Shown piece by piece: positions 8,722 through 18,080 of a stretch of 64,000 bases of DNA. Source of the DNA: Xiheicaenibacterium sp046351325 (lineage in GTDB: Bacteria; Myxococcota_A; Polyangia; Polyangiales; Polyangiaceae); assembly GCA_046351325.1 (NCBI GenBank), contig JAXLYR010000002.1, positions 434,001 through 498,000 on the forward strand, in the 5' to 3' direction. A model generated the notes under the pieces. That model had not been told where the DNA came from. It made no database searches and saw nothing but the letters and a program-made list of their open reading frames with translations. Position numbers and translations under genes: made by a program. Numbering within the stretch: the stretch's first letter is position 1; every line of letters begins with the position of its first letter.

Positions 8722-10103
8722 ATCTTGTCGAGCTCGCGCTGCTTCGTCTCGGGGAAGAGCAAGATGATCGCGCCGCCCACGGCGACGAAGATCGACAGAT
8801 AGGGGGTTATTCGAGCGAGGTCCCCCTCCGACTTGCTGCTGAAATACAGGAAGAAGAGGCCCGTCGCGGCGCCGACGGTCTCGAGGATCGCGTAGAGCCC
8901 CGAGGCCGCGCCGCGATACGCCGTGGGGAAGAGCTCGTTCGCGAGCGCGCGGTGCACCATGCGACCACCCTGCGCGCAGAACATGAACGCGGCCCAGACG
9001 ATCGGCAGCGTGATGCCGGGCCCACGATAGAAGGCGGTCACGAAGAGCGGAAAGAGCCCCAAGAGCGCGAAGCCGACGAGGCGGCGACCGATGCGATCCC
9101 CCAGGTATCCCGCGGCGACGTTGCCCGCGATGCCGATCATGCCGCCGACGACGATCATGATGCTGTAGTCCCTGGGGGCCCAGCCGTGGACGGTCTGCGC
9201 GAAGTAGCTCGTGAACTGGAACGCCGACACGAGCCCGATCGAGGGAAGGAACGCGACCGCGGAGATGCCGAGCGAGCGCGCGGGGCTCTTGGTGAAGAGC
9301 TCGACGAGCGATCGGAGCGAGGTCCCGCCGTGCCCCCCCGCGCCGTCGGCCCCGTCGAGCGCAGCCTGGCGCTCGGTGAAGCGGCGCGTCTCCGGTACGA
9401 CGCGACCGAACCAAGGCATCAAGAGGAGCGGCAGCCCTCCAAAAGCGTAGAGCGAGCGCCAACCGAATGGCAGGACGTTGATGAAGGCATACGCGATGGC
9501 GGCGAAGCCGTGCCCGATGACCCCGAGCGCGCCCGCCATGCCGATGCCCCAGCCTCGGTGGGACGCAGGGAACTCCTCCGTCACCATGACGAGCGCCGAC
9601 GCAGAGCCGGCGACGATGAAGGTGCGCGCGAGCATCTGCGTGACGACGAACTGCGCGGGCGATAGGGAAAACGCAGTCAAAAAGGTGAAGAACGCGGTGG
9701 CCGCGAGCGAGCCGAGGAAGACGCGGCGGCGCCCGATGCGATCGGCGAGCGGCACGACGAAGAAGGCAGGCACGGCGCCAGCGCGGATGATGCCGAGATA
9801 GAGGCTGATGTCCTTCTCGACGATGCCGAGCCCGCCGGCGATCTGCTTGAGCGCCGAGGTGAGCATCGCCTGGTCGTACTCCTCGAACGTGAGCGCGAGC
9901 GACACGGCGCCGAGCAGGTTGAGCTCGCGCGTCTCCACGCCCTCGGGGACCTTGCCCAAGAAGTGAGGGATCCACCAAGGGCGCTTCACCGGAGCGCGCG
10001 GTGGTGGAGGGGCCTCCGCGGTCGCAGCGGCCTCTGCGTTCGGGGTCGGGGTCGGCGCGGCAGGCTCTCTGGCTGCCTCCAGTTCGGGCTGCTCGGTCGT
10101 CAC
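8718..10103 (-). CDS. MFS transporter
   Basis: A 461-residue major facilitator permease with about 12 hydrophobic helices after a Pro/Ala-rich cytoplasmic N-terminus of about 50 residues. The family signature appears twice, as LADRIGRRRVF after helix 2 and as LGDRIGRRLVG in the second half. RGWGIGMAGALG in helix 5 resembles sugar, aromatic-acid or metabolite:H+ symporters. The substrate is unknown. The GTG start at 10103 overlaps the stop of the upstream lipoprotein gene (GTGA), which fixes the start and places it last in a four-gene operon with two outer-membrane channels. Confidence 0.9.
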   Translation of the reverse strand: MTTEQPELEAAREPAAPTPTPNAEAAATAEAPPPPRAPVKRPWWIPHFLGKVPEGVETRELNLLGAVSLALTFEEYDQAMLTSALKQIAGGLGIVEKDISLYLGIIRAGAVPAFFVVPLADRIGRRRVFLGSLAATAFFTFLTAFSLSPAQFVVTQMLARTFIVAGSASALVMVTEEFPASHRGWGIGMAGALGVIGHGFAAIAYAFINVLPFGWRSLYAFGGLPLLLMPWFGRVVPETRRFTERQAALDGADGAGGHGGTSLRSLVELFTKSPARSLGISAVAFLPSIGLVSAFQFTSYFAQTVHGWAPRDYSIMIVVGGMIGIAGNVAAGYLGDRIGRRLVGFALLGLFPLFVTAFYRGPGITLPIVWAAFMFCAQGGRMVHRALANELFPTAYRGAASGLYAILETVGAATGLFFLYFSSKSEGDLARITPYLSIFVAVGGAIILLFPETKQRELDKI

Positions 10104-11218
10104 GGCGTCGAAGCGGGTGGCAGGGTGGTGTCGCCGGGCGATACGCCCGCGACGACGACGACGTCCGTCGACGTGCGCCCAGGCTTTTGTGTGGCGAAGA
10201 AGATCGTGAAGGCGTCGAAGCGGACGACGACAGGCTCGTGCGGAGCGACGCCGCCGCTCGGACGGAACATCGCGCCGCCGTTTTTCTCGAGGCCCTCGTC
10301 GGGGGCGTCGGCGAAGCGCGCCGCGAGGCGGATGGCGTTCTTGCCATTGTCGTCGATGCCCGTGAAATAGACCTGCACGATCGCGCGAGACTCGGCGCTC
10401 TCGGCGACGACCGCGGAGGGAGAGCCGACGTACGCGGAGTCGAGCCCGGTCGGATCGCGATCGGGGCGGAGCACAGGCCCACCGACGGGGTCGGTGAAGT
10501 TCACGCCGTCGATGCTCGAGGCGACCCCGATGCAGCTCTCGGCGCCGCAGCGCGCCTCGAAATAAAGGCGGAAGGTCCCGTCGGGCAGGCGCACCGCGCC
10601 CGGGCTCTTCGGCGGGATGGATGACCACGGCACGTCGGCGGCGGTCAAAACTGGTTCGGCTTCCTTGACGAATTCCCCCGTGGCGCCTGCCGCGTGCGCG
10701 AGGCCGATTCCGCCCGCGCCCTCGTAGAAGAGCAGCCGCTCCTCGTCCGCAGGGGTCTCTTCGACGTCGGTCGGATCGCCCGCGAGGATCACGCTCGGCG
10801 CGCCGACGACGCCGCCCTCCCATGGCTGGTCGGGCTCGAGCACGAACTCGAGGTTGCGATCGAAGCTGCGACCGTCGGTCGCGTGCAGGCGCGCGATGCG
10901 TGCCGGGGGATCTTCGGGGGCGGCGTCCTCGACGCTGGCGGCGAAGTAGCCCTCGATGTCGAACGTCGACGGATCGCCGTCGACGTCGAGCGCGCCGGGA
11001 TCACGCAGGCGGTTGTTCCCATCGTCGACGGTGTTCGGCGGCGAGCGGTTTTCGCCGAGCTCGCCCGTCTTCAGGAGGCGAAACGGGCCGGCGCGGAGCG
11101 TCGGTGGGTTGTCGAGACCCGGCGTTCCGTCTGCCAGCGTCGCGCAGCCCGAGGGGACCGCCGCGGCGAGCGAGGCCGCGAGCGCCGCGAGCCGGAGCGC
11201 CTCCGTTCGGGGCGGCAT
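10100..11218 (-). CDS. Putative lipoprotein with five-bladed beta-propeller (glycosidase-like) fold
   Basis: A 372-residue exported protein. The signal segment (about 8-24) ends in VPSGC, a possible lipobox with Cys25. The body has repeated blade-like sequences such as GTFRLYFEARCG, GVASSIDGVNFTDP and PSAVVAE, in the style of the GH43/GH32/GH68 propeller superfamily and their non-catalytic relatives. I cannot identify a complete acid triad, so it may be a binding protein. It overlaps both neighbours (stop/start TGATG upstream, GTGA downstream) in an operon with two FadL-like porins and an MFS permease. A substrate-capturing role is inferred from that context. Confidence 0.65.
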   Translation of the reverse strand: MPPRTEALRLAALAASLAAAVPSGCATLADGTPGLDNPPTLRAGPFRLLKTGELGENRSPPNTVDDGNNRLRDPGALDVDGDPSTFDIEGYFAASVEDAAPEDPPARIARLHATDGRSFDRNLEFVLEPDQPWEGGVVGAPSVILAGDPTDVEETPADEERLLFYEGAGGIGLAHAAGATGEFVKEAEPVLTAADVPWSSIPPKSPGAVRLPDGTFRLYFEARCGAESCIGVASSIDGVNFTDPVGGPVLRPDRDPTGLDSAYVGSPSAVVAESAESRAIVQVYFTGIDDNGKNAIRLAARFADAPDEGLEKNGGAMFRPSGGVAPHEPVVVRFDAFTIFFATQKPGRTSTDVVVVAGVSPGDTTLPPASTP

Positions 11219-12576
11219 CAGCGGAAGTCTCCGGTGAGGGTCGCGCCGATGTTCGCCATCTCGCCGGCCGCGCGGTAGTCGCCCGTGAGATCGGCGGGGC
11301 TCGTCTTCAGCGTGATGCGCTCGGGGAGGATGCTGAGCGCGCCGTGCACGTCGAAAGAGAGGTGGATGACGGGCACCTCGATGCCGACTCCGAACGAGAT
11401 CGTGTGGCGATCGGCGTCGACGAAGTTGGTCTTGCCCGTCTGCGGTGGGATGGGAGATTTCTCGAAGACGTAGCCGGCGCGGATGGGGACCTTGATGACG
11501 TTCTGGCCGGTGCGACCGTCGAGGCCGGGCGGATACCACTCGACGCCGATGCGCGGCACGATCCGATCGGAGAAGTCGATCGGCTCGAGCTGCGTCTGGC
11601 GGAGCTCTCCGGGCAGCTCGATCGGAAACTGAGGAGGGATCTCGGCCTCGAGCGTGGCGATCGTGCGCGCGGTCGGGTTTTCGTACGCGCCCCAATTCAC
11701 CCAGGTGAAGTCGATGTTGATGTGGAGCGGTGGATAGGGACGCAAGCTCGTCCCGAGCACGACCTGCTGCGGAAGGAAGGCCTGGATGGTGCGCGCCTGA
11801 AGCTCGTAGGTGAGGGGGACCTCGAAGCCCGCGGCCTCGATGGTCGTGTCGAGCTTGCCGTTCAAGCGCAGATCGATCGCAGTCTGGCCGCGGTAGGTGA
11901 CGCCCATGCTCGCGGCCGGTGAGAGGTGGACGAGCACGCCGGCCTGCGGGTAGCGCACGCTCGTGAGGTCGACGTCGACCTCATGACGGAGCTGGGAGTT
12001 GTAGGGAAACAGCAGATCCGCGACGCCCGAGATCTCGAAGCGACCACGCGTCGAGGCGAGGAAGCTGATGCCCCCGCCGAGCTCGAGGAAGTCGACCGGA
12101 CGAATGGCGAGGTTCGCCGCGAGGTAGAGCACGCTCGAGCGGTTGTCGTAGAGCTCCCAGCGAGGCACGTCCTGTCGCAGCGCCGTGAGGCGGCTGAGGC
12201 CCTCGTCGGGGACGTGCGTCGCGATGCCGAGCCCGATCGGCAGGCCGAAGAAGTTGCCGCTCGCCGCGATGCCGAAGAAGACGCCGTGCGAGGCCTTCAC
12301 CCCGCTCGAGAGGTCGTTCACGCGGAGGTTGTTCTCGGCGTAGAAGTACCCGAGCCCGACGCGGATGCCCGTGTCGTCGACGATGCCAGCGGGGTTGTAG
12401 TAGTTCGCGGAGAAGTCGTCGGTGTCGGCGACGAGCGCGCCACCCATCGCCGTCGCGCGCGAGCCGTAGCCGTACGTCCACGGCTCGTGCGCGCTCGCGT
12501 GTTCGGAGTGGAGCGCGATCGCGCCGCCGATGGCGAGCCCGATCGAGAGCCCCGAAGTGAATCGTCGGCCGCGCAT
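11218..12576 (-). CDS. OmpP1/FadL-family outer membrane channel (second of tandem pair)
   Basis: A 452-residue beta-barrel. The signal peptide (1-29, ending SEHASA) is followed by the family start YGYGSRATAMGGALVA and NYYNPAGI. Many alternating amphipathic strands follow, and the protein ends with aromatic and beta-rich segments. FadL-type proteins pass hydrophobic molecules across the outer membrane through a lateral opening. The gene is joined to both neighbours by TGATG stop/start overlaps. It and the upstream gene encode proteins of identical length with similar N-terminal motifs, so they probably arose by duplication. Substrate unknown. Confidence 0.85.
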   Translation of the reverse strand: MRGRRFTSGLSIGLAIGGAIALHSEHASAHEPWTYGYGSRATAMGGALVADTDDFSANYYNPAGIVDDTGIRVGLGYFYAENNLRVNDLSSGVKASHGVFFGIAASGNFFGLPIGLGIATHVPDEGLSRLTALRQDVPRWELYDNRSSVLYLAANLAIRPVDFLELGGGISFLASTRGRFEISGVADLLFPYNSQLRHEVDVDLTSVRYPQAGVLVHLSPAASMGVTYRGQTAIDLRLNGKLDTTIEAAGFEVPLTYELQARTIQAFLPQQVVLGTSLRPYPPLHINIDFTWVNWGAYENPTARTIATLEAEIPPQFPIELPGELRQTQLEPIDFSDRIVPRIGVEWYPPGLDGRTGQNVIKVPIRAGYVFEKSPIPPQTGKTNFVDADRHTISFGVGIEVPVIHLSFDVHGALSILPERITLKTSPADLTGDYRAAGEMANIGATLTGDFR

Positions 12577-13934
12577 CAGAACGCCACCCCCGCGGTCGTG
12601 CCGGCCGCGAACATCATGCCGCTCGTCGAGATGACCGGCGCGCCCGGGTTGGTCGGCGACACCGACGCGTCCTTGTGGTGATCGCGGCCGTGCATGACTT
12701 GAACCTGCGTAAAGAAATCGACGTGCAGGCGCTTGAGGATGGGGCTGTGGACGTCGACCCCTGCGCCGAGCCCGACGATGCTGCGAGCCTCGGCGAAGAG
12801 GTTCGACTCGCCCGTCTGCTCGGGGCCGGGCGCGGACTCGAACGCGTAGCCGCTGCGAACGTCGAAATCGAGGCCGGCTTTGAGCTTCGCCGAGTACTCG
12901 AGCGAGGCGCGCACGATGGCCGTGTCGTTGAACTCGGGCGGGACCTTCTTCAGCGCGCCGCAGATGGGCAGCTCGAAGGTCGTGACGTCGAGCGGGCATC
13001 GCACGGTGGCCTCGGCGAGGCCCGGATACTCGGACCAGCGACGCCACCCGACGCCGATCGAGCCGTGGATCGGGCCGGTGACGTGCGCGAGCTCGGCCTC
13101 GACGGTGAGCGGATCATATTGGGCCGTGCCGCTCACGAAGATCGGCGGGACCGTGACCTGTCCCAAGTCCTTGATGTCGACGCGCACGTCGAACTTGCCG
13201 ATGAGCGAGCCGCGCACCGTGGTGCCGACGCGAAGCCCATAGGGCAGATCGACCGAGACGCCGACCACGGGCGCGTACGAAGCGACGAGCGTGTCTTGGA
13301 CTACGGCGCCGAGTTGCCCCGAGGCGTCGACGCTCACGAGCACCGTACCCGCGAGCGCAGCGAGGGCCATGAAGCCGCCGCCGATGTGGACGCCGTAGCC
13401 GAGATCGACCCCGAGCCCGACGATCGCCGAGATGCTCTCGACCGCGTCGGGCATGAGAAATTGCGGCGTCTCCGGGTAGAGGATGCGGCTCCTCACGACG
13501 ACGTCGAACGGCGTCAAGAACCCGAAGCCGAGGACGATGCGATCGCGCAGCGGCTCGGGGAGAGGAAAGGGCAGGACCCCGCCGAGCATCGTCGCGGCGA
13601 GCCCGTCTGTCTCGAGGGGCTTGTTCGCAGAGACGTCGAACACCGCGCCTTCGACGCCGAGATCGAGCTCGGGGAAGCGTGCGTACGCGAGCAGAGCGGG
13701 GTTCGTGTAGACGGTCTCGAAGCCCTCGCCGATCGCGACGCCGCTGCCCGCCATCGAGGCCGCGCGCGGCCCATAACCGATCACGTCTTGCGGCGAGGCT
13801 GCTGCGTCGCCGGCCGCGAGCGCTGTGAGCGCGGCGACGCTGGCGGCGATCGCCGAGCGTCGCGCGCGTGAGGACTGCGTTCGAGGCTCGTCCGCCCACT
13901 GCGCTGCGCGCTCCCCCAGACCCATCGACGGCAT
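12576..13934 (-). CDS. OmpP1/FadL-family outer membrane channel (first of tandem pair)
   Basis: A 452-residue predicted beta-barrel. A long N-terminus with RARRS precedes the hydrophobic signal segment AIAASVAALTALAAG, with cleavage near AAASPQ. Next come the FadL-like start IGYGPRAASMAGSGVA and YTNPALL. It has about 14 predicted strands and two cysteines (CPLDVTTFELPIC) that may form a disulfide in an outer loop. It is the first gene of the minus-strand operon (barrel, barrel, lipoprotein, MFS). An alternative ATG lies three codons downstream at 13925. The 110 bp to divergent rlmN must hold both promoters, but no clear motif stands out. Confidence 0.82.
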   Translation of the reverse strand: MPSMGLGERAAQWADEPRTQSSRARRSAIAASVAALTALAAGDAAASPQDVIGYGPRAASMAGSGVAIGEGFETVYTNPALLAYARFPELDLGVEGAVFDVSANKPLETDGLAATMLGGVLPFPLPEPLRDRIVLGFGFLTPFDVVVRSRILYPETPQFLMPDAVESISAIVGLGVDLGYGVHIGGGFMALAALAGTVLVSVDASGQLGAVVQDTLVASYAPVVGVSVDLPYGLRVGTTVRGSLIGKFDVRVDIKDLGQVTVPPIFVSGTAQYDPLTVEAELAHVTGPIHGSIGVGWRRWSEYPGLAEATVRCPLDVTTFELPICGALKKVPPEFNDTAIVRASLEYSAKLKAGLDFDVRSGYAFESAPGPEQTGESNLFAEARSIVGLGAGVDVHSPILKRLHVDFFTQVQVMHGRDHHKDASVSPTNPGAPVISTSGMMFAAGTTAGVAF

Positions 13935-14044
13935 CGTAGGTGGTGAGCCCCGCGCGAGAGAAGACCCTCGTCGGAGGTGAGGGATCGCGCGCTGTGGGTC
14001 GGCCCGCCGCGCGCTCGTGGTAGCGTGCGCGCCCGGTCGAAATC

Positions 14045-15142
14045 ATGGTCGAATCCACGCAGCACGATCTCTTGGCGATGCTCCCCGAGGAGATCGCGGC
14101 GACCTTCGAAGTCGACATCGCGGACGCGCGACGCCTGCTCTCGCGCGCCTGCAAAGACGGCGGCCTGCCGGACCGCGCGCCTGCGACCATTCGCAGGGCA
14201 GCGCTCGATCGCGTGCGCGCCGGCACGCGCGGGCCGCGCCTCACCGAGCTCGAGCGCAGGCCGAGCCTCGTCGATCCGTTCGTGAAGTACGCGTTCGGGA
14301 CGCTCGACGGCCGCTCCCTCGAGACCGTGCGCATCCCCCTCGAGAAGCCCGGTCGCTTCAGCGTGTGCGTGAGCTCGCAGGTCGGCTGCGCGATCGCGTG
14401 CGCGTTCTGTGCGACCGGTGAGATGGGCCTCGTCCGCAACCTCGAGGCCGGCGAGATCATCGAGCAGATCGTCCGCGTGCGGCGCGATCTGCCTCCGGGT
14501 GGGCGCGTGCACGGCGTCGTGTTTCAGGGCATGGGCGAGCCCCTCTCCAACTACGACCGAGTCGTGCGCGCCGTGCGCGTCTTGAGCGAGCCTTCGGGGC
14601 TCGCGATCGATCAGCGCAACGTGACCATCTCGACGTCGGGCTTGCCCCTCGCGATCCGCAAGCTCGCCAAGGATCTCCCTCGCGTTCGACTCGGTGTGTC
14701 CATCGGCGACGCGAGGCCCGATCGGCGCGCTGCGCTCATGCCGATCGACACCGCGAACCCGCTCGACGAGGTCCTCGAGGCCGCAGGCGAACACGCGCGG
14801 GCCTCGGGCTACGCGCCGATGTGGGCGTACACGTTGCTCCGCGGCCTCAACGACGACGCGGACGCCGCGCGGGCCCTCGCCGAGCGCGCGACCCGATTCG
14901 CGGCGCGCTTCGGTATCCGCCCGCGCCTCAGCTTGATCCCGTTCAACACGTGGACGCCGAACAGCGGTCGAGCCTTCGAGCGGGCGCCGGACGCGACGCT
15001 CGAGGCTTTTCGCGCGACGCTGCTCGCGCACGGGCACGGCAGCATCGTGCGCTACAGCGGCGGCGGCGACGTCGGCGCGGCGTGTGGCCAGCTCACCCGG
15101 ACGATCGGGCGAGGGCCGTCGAGCGCGCCCTCGCCGCGGTGA
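14045..15142 (+). CDS. rlmN: 23S rRNA (adenine2503-C2)-methyltransferase RlmN (or close Cfr/RlmN relative)
   Basis: A 365-residue radical-SAM methyltransferase. The cluster motif CxxxCxxC is present with Cys115, Cys119 and Cys122 in CAIACAFCATGEMG. GMGEPLSN, VTISTSG and IPFN in LSLIPFNTW are diagnostic of RlmN/Cfr. The second catalytic cysteine near the C-terminus is present in GGDVGAACGQL. RlmN methylates C2 of A2503 in 23S rRNA and A37 of some tRNAs. It stands alone, convergent with isocitrate lyase with a 12-bp gap. Distinguishing RlmN from Cfr-like enzymes would need a tree. Confidence 0.9.
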   Translation: MVESTQHDLLAMLPEEIAATFEVDIADARRLLSRACKDGGLPDRAPATIRRAALDRVRAGTRGPRLTELERRPSLVDPFVKYAFGTLDGRSLETVRIPLEKPGRFSVCVSSQVGCAIACAFCATGEMGLVRNLEAGEIIEQIVRVRRDLPPGGRVHGVVFQGMGEPLSNYDRVVRAVRVLSEPSGLAIDQRNVTISTSGLPLAIRKLAKDLPRVRLGVSIGDARPDRRAALMPIDTANPLDEVLEAAGEHARASGYAPMWAYTLLRGLNDDADAARALAERATRFAARFGIRPRLSLIPFNTWTPNSGRAFERAPDATLEAFRATLLAHGHGSIVRYSGGGDVGAACGQLTRTIGRGPSSAPSPR

Positions 15143-15154
15143 CGGCCCGGCGGC

Positions 15155-17416
15155 CTAGGCCTTGATGAGGGCCGCGAGCGACGCGTGATCGGACGCGACG
15201 AGCTCGCGAACCCGGTCTTTGTCGATGTCGGCGACGATGATCTCACCGACCTCGTTGTTTACAGCGCTGTAAATGCCGCGCGCGCGCATCGCCTCGGTCT
15301 GGTGCTTGTTGTCATCGGTCGGCGTCAGGTAGTGCACCGACTCGATCCGATAGCGATGGATCAAGTAGAGCTGCGCCAGCGTCATGAGGCGCTTGCGGCG
15401 CAGCGAGACGTCGAACGTGTTCTGGTCGCGGATCGAGAGGATGCGCCGGCCGCGGCGATCTTGGATCGTGTGGAAGATGACGTTCGCGGCCTTCTCCCCG
15501 CGAGGCAGCGCGCCGCGCGAGATCGCGAGCTCGAGGAGCTCCGCCCCCGCGCTGTGAGGCTTCAAGGAGACCTTGAGGCCGCCCGTGAGCTCGTGATGAC
15601 GCGTCCAGATCTCGAGCCACTCTTCGAGGAGCTTGGGCGGCACCTCGGTGAGCTGCGTGTGCTGGAACTGGGTCGAGCCCTTGCCCATGGCCTTCGTCGT
15701 GGAGGTTCGGCCCGTGAGCGCGAGCAGGGCCGCGTCGCCGCGCGGGCCGCCGACCAGCGTCTGCGGCGTGCGGTACGGAGACTCGATGAGCCGCAGCTTC
15801 CTCTGGAGGCGCGCGAGCGCGAGCATGCCGTCCTCGCGGAGGGCGCGCGCGAACTCCTCGGAGGCGAGACCGTCGACCTGGTGCCCGCCGTAGGTGATGA
15901 AGTTGAAGACGTAGCCGAGCTTGCCGAGCTCGTCGGGGAACGCCCGCATCTCTTCGTCGCTCATCCCTGTCGTGTCCCAGTTGAAGGACGGTGACAGGTT
16001 GTAAGCGAGCATCTTGTCCGGGTAGACCGCGTGGATCGCCTCGGCGAACTTCTTCGCCTCTTCGAGGTTGGCCGTCTTCGTCTCCATCCAGAGAATATCG
16101 GCGTAAGGCGCGGCCGCGAGGGACTTGGCAATAGCGTATTCGATGCCGCCGCGGACTTGGTAATAGCCGTCTGGCGTCTTCGCGTGCTCGCAGTCCCAGT
16201 GCACGTCGATGCCCATGTCCTTCGCGCGGCGCGCGATGGTGTAGAACGACGCGCGAGACGCGAACGCGAGCCACTCGTCGGCGGTCATCGAGAACTCGAC
16301 GCCCTCGTTCGCCAGGAAGCGCATCTCCTCGAGGACGGCCTCGCCGAAGGTCATGACCTCGGCCTTGGCTTGCCACACGTCGACGAGGCGATCCGCGAGC
16401 GGATCGAAGACGGCGTCGACGCTCTGTTTGCCGGCTGCGGCGTAGCGCGCGAGCGCTTGATCGACGGCCTCACCGAGACCGACGTCCTCGAGCCACTCGT
16501 CGGCGGCCACGTACTCTTCGTCGGAGGTCTGGTAGATGAGGTAGCCCGAGAGCTCCTCGATGCCGCCGCGGTGCAGCCGTCGCAAGAGCGCGTTGAACGC
16601 GACCTTGAAGCTCGGCAGCGAGGTGTTCGTCGCGCCCAAGACGAAGGGCTGATCGCGCTCGTCGCTGCGACCGTCGAGCAGCGTCGCGGACTCGGCGTCG
16701 GTGCGGGCGACGATGATTCCGGCGACCTGCATGATGTCGAGCTGCAGGCGCGCCGCGCTGAGCCGCTTGATTTGCTCGTCCTCCGACACGAGGACCTTGC
16801 CGCCTTGATGGCCGCACTTCTTCACGCCGGGCTTCTGATCTTCGATGTGGTAGCCCGGGATGCCGACCTCGACGAAGCGTCGCACGAGGTTTCTGACTTG
16901 CGCGTCGCCGCCGTGACCGGTGTCCGCGTCGGCGATGATGAACGGGCGGAAGTCGTACGGAGGCGTGGCCGCGCGCTGCGCCGGCGTGAGGCGCGCGCGC
17001 GCTTGGAACTGGTTCTTGTCGGCGGCGAGCAGCGCTCGCACGAGGACCGCGGCCTCGTTGGGGACCTGGCTCAAGGGATAGCTCGCGAGGTCGGGGCCAG
17101 GGTCCTCTTGCATCGAGCCCTTCGCGCTGGTGGCCCAACCACCGAGGTAGATGGCCTCGATGCCCATGCGCTTCATCGTCACGGCTTGCCCTGGCGAATA
17201 CGGGCCGAACGTCGTGATGCCGCGGCGCTCCTGGAAGAGCTCTCGCAGCCGATCGTAGAAGGCCTCGGCGGCGTCGCGCGCGATCGCGTAGTCCTGTCGT
17301 ATCGAGCCGCGCTGCTCGACGACCTCACGCGGAGAGAACAGGCGGCGAAGACCGGCGAATCGCGGCCGATCGAACCACCCTCGCATCAGTTCGATTTCGT
17401 CGGAGATATTGGGCAT
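15155..17416 (-). CDS. aceA: Isocitrate lyase, long form
   Basis: A 753-residue isocitrate lyase, which splits isocitrate to glyoxylate and succinate. The catalytic cysteine motif KKCGH is present in VKKCGHQGG. DADTGHGG and SPSFNW (LSPSFNWDTTG) also match. The length is well above the common 430-540 residues and fits the long AceA2-type enzymes seen in actinobacteria and some other bacteria, with an insertion and a C-terminal extension. It should serve the glyoxylate shunt during growth on acetate or fatty acids. No malate synthase gene lies in the window. The ATG at 17416 begins MPNISDEIE. Confidence 0.95.
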   Translation of the reverse strand: MPNISDEIELMRGWFDRPRFAGLRRLFSPREVVEQRGSIRQDYAIARDAAEAFYDRLRELFQERRGITTFGPYSPGQAVTMKRMGIEAIYLGGWATSAKGSMQEDPGPDLASYPLSQVPNEAAVLVRALLAADKNQFQARARLTPAQRAATPPYDFRPFIIADADTGHGGDAQVRNLVRRFVEVGIPGYHIEDQKPGVKKCGHQGGKVLVSEDEQIKRLSAARLQLDIMQVAGIIVARTDAESATLLDGRSDERDQPFVLGATNTSLPSFKVAFNALLRRLHRGGIEELSGYLIYQTSDEEYVAADEWLEDVGLGEAVDQALARYAAAGKQSVDAVFDPLADRLVDVWQAKAEVMTFGEAVLEEMRFLANEGVEFSMTADEWLAFASRASFYTIARRAKDMGIDVHWDCEHAKTPDGYYQVRGGIEYAIAKSLAAAPYADILWMETKTANLEEAKKFAEAIHAVYPDKMLAYNLSPSFNWDTTGMSDEEMRAFPDELGKLGYVFNFITYGGHQVDGLASEEFARALREDGMLALARLQRKLRLIESPYRTPQTLVGGPRGDAALLALTGRTSTTKAMGKGSTQFQHTQLTEVPPKLLEEWLEIWTRHHELTGGLKVSLKPHSAGAELLELAISRGALPRGEKAANVIFHTIQDRRGRRILSIRDQNTFDVSLRRKRLMTLAQLYLIHRYRIESVHYLTPTDDNKHQTEAMRARGIYSAVNNEVGEIIVADIDKDRVRELVASDHASLAALIKA
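15259..15272. repeat. Perfect palindrome TTACA-GCGC-TGTAA
   Basis: The most symmetrical member of the recurrent 14-bp dyad family, extended by one T and one A to a 16-bp perfect palindrome (15258-15273), near the 3' end of aceA. Confidence 0.55.
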
Positions 17417-17466
17417 GCGCGCGACATCCTAACAGCAGGCGCGCACGCATCGACGGACAGCTTCGA

Positions 17467-17958
17467 CTACTTCTCTCGAAAGTAGCAGTGGTCGCCCTGG
17501 ACCTCGCAGACCGCTTTGGCAGCGTCGGTCCACTCGCATTTTGCCTTCTCGGGGAAGCCGACCATGCTCATCTTCGCCTTCGTAACGTTGGCCATGGTCT
17601 CCTCCGACATGACCAAGAAGTTCACGTCGACGACGGTGTTGTCGCCCTTCACCGCGACGACGAGATCAGCGTCCTCGCACTTCATCATTTCCTTGTAACC
17701 GGCGGCGGTGATCTTCTCGCGGAAGGCTGCGGTGAGGGCCTTCTTGTCGGTCGTCTTGTAGAAGCCCGAGCCGCCACCGCCCTCGAGCGCCGACTTCTCT
17801 CGGGGGAGGAACTTGCGCAGGTCCTTCTGCGGGATGATGTCGTCGTACTCCTTGGGGATGTCGGGCTTGCACGCGACGAGGCCGAGGCCGACGAGGCCGA
17901 GAGAGGCGAGAGCGGCCATCGAAACGAGCCCGAGACGTGCACCAGCTTGCGACTGCAT
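17467..17958 (-). CDS. Small lipoprotein of unknown function
   Basis: A 163-residue predicted lipoprotein. The N-terminal hydrophobic segment ends in a good lipobox (LVAC, Cys30). The mature part starts KPDIPKEYDD and shows a small alpha/beta fold with GYKEMMKCEDADLVVAV and three further cysteines near the end (AKCEWT, AVCEVQ, DHCYF). No family is recognized. It precedes isocitrate lyase on the same strand with a 50-bp gap. Upstream, about 120 bp separate it from the divergent RND genes. Confidence 0.75.
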   Translation of the reverse strand: MQSQAGARLGLVSMAALASLGLVGLGLVACKPDIPKEYDDIIPQKDLRKFLPREKSALEGGGGSGFYKTTDKKALTAAFREKITAAGYKEMMKCEDADLVVAVKGDNTVVDVNFLVMSEETMANVTKAKMSMVGFPEKAKCEWTDAAKAVCEVQGDHCYFREK

Positions 17959-18080
17959 CGAATCCTCCGACGGGCGTGCTACGTGGCTCGGCGCCGGACC
18001 TTCCCCGCGAACGGTGAGGTCGCCAATCTGACGTTGCAGGCGGCGGGGACCCGTGGCGATAAGAGCAACGGAGCTCCGAC

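Noticed and set aside
12675..13871. Plus-strand frame opposite the first FadL-like gene
   Set aside because: No motif, and the minus-strand frame has a signal peptide and family start motif.
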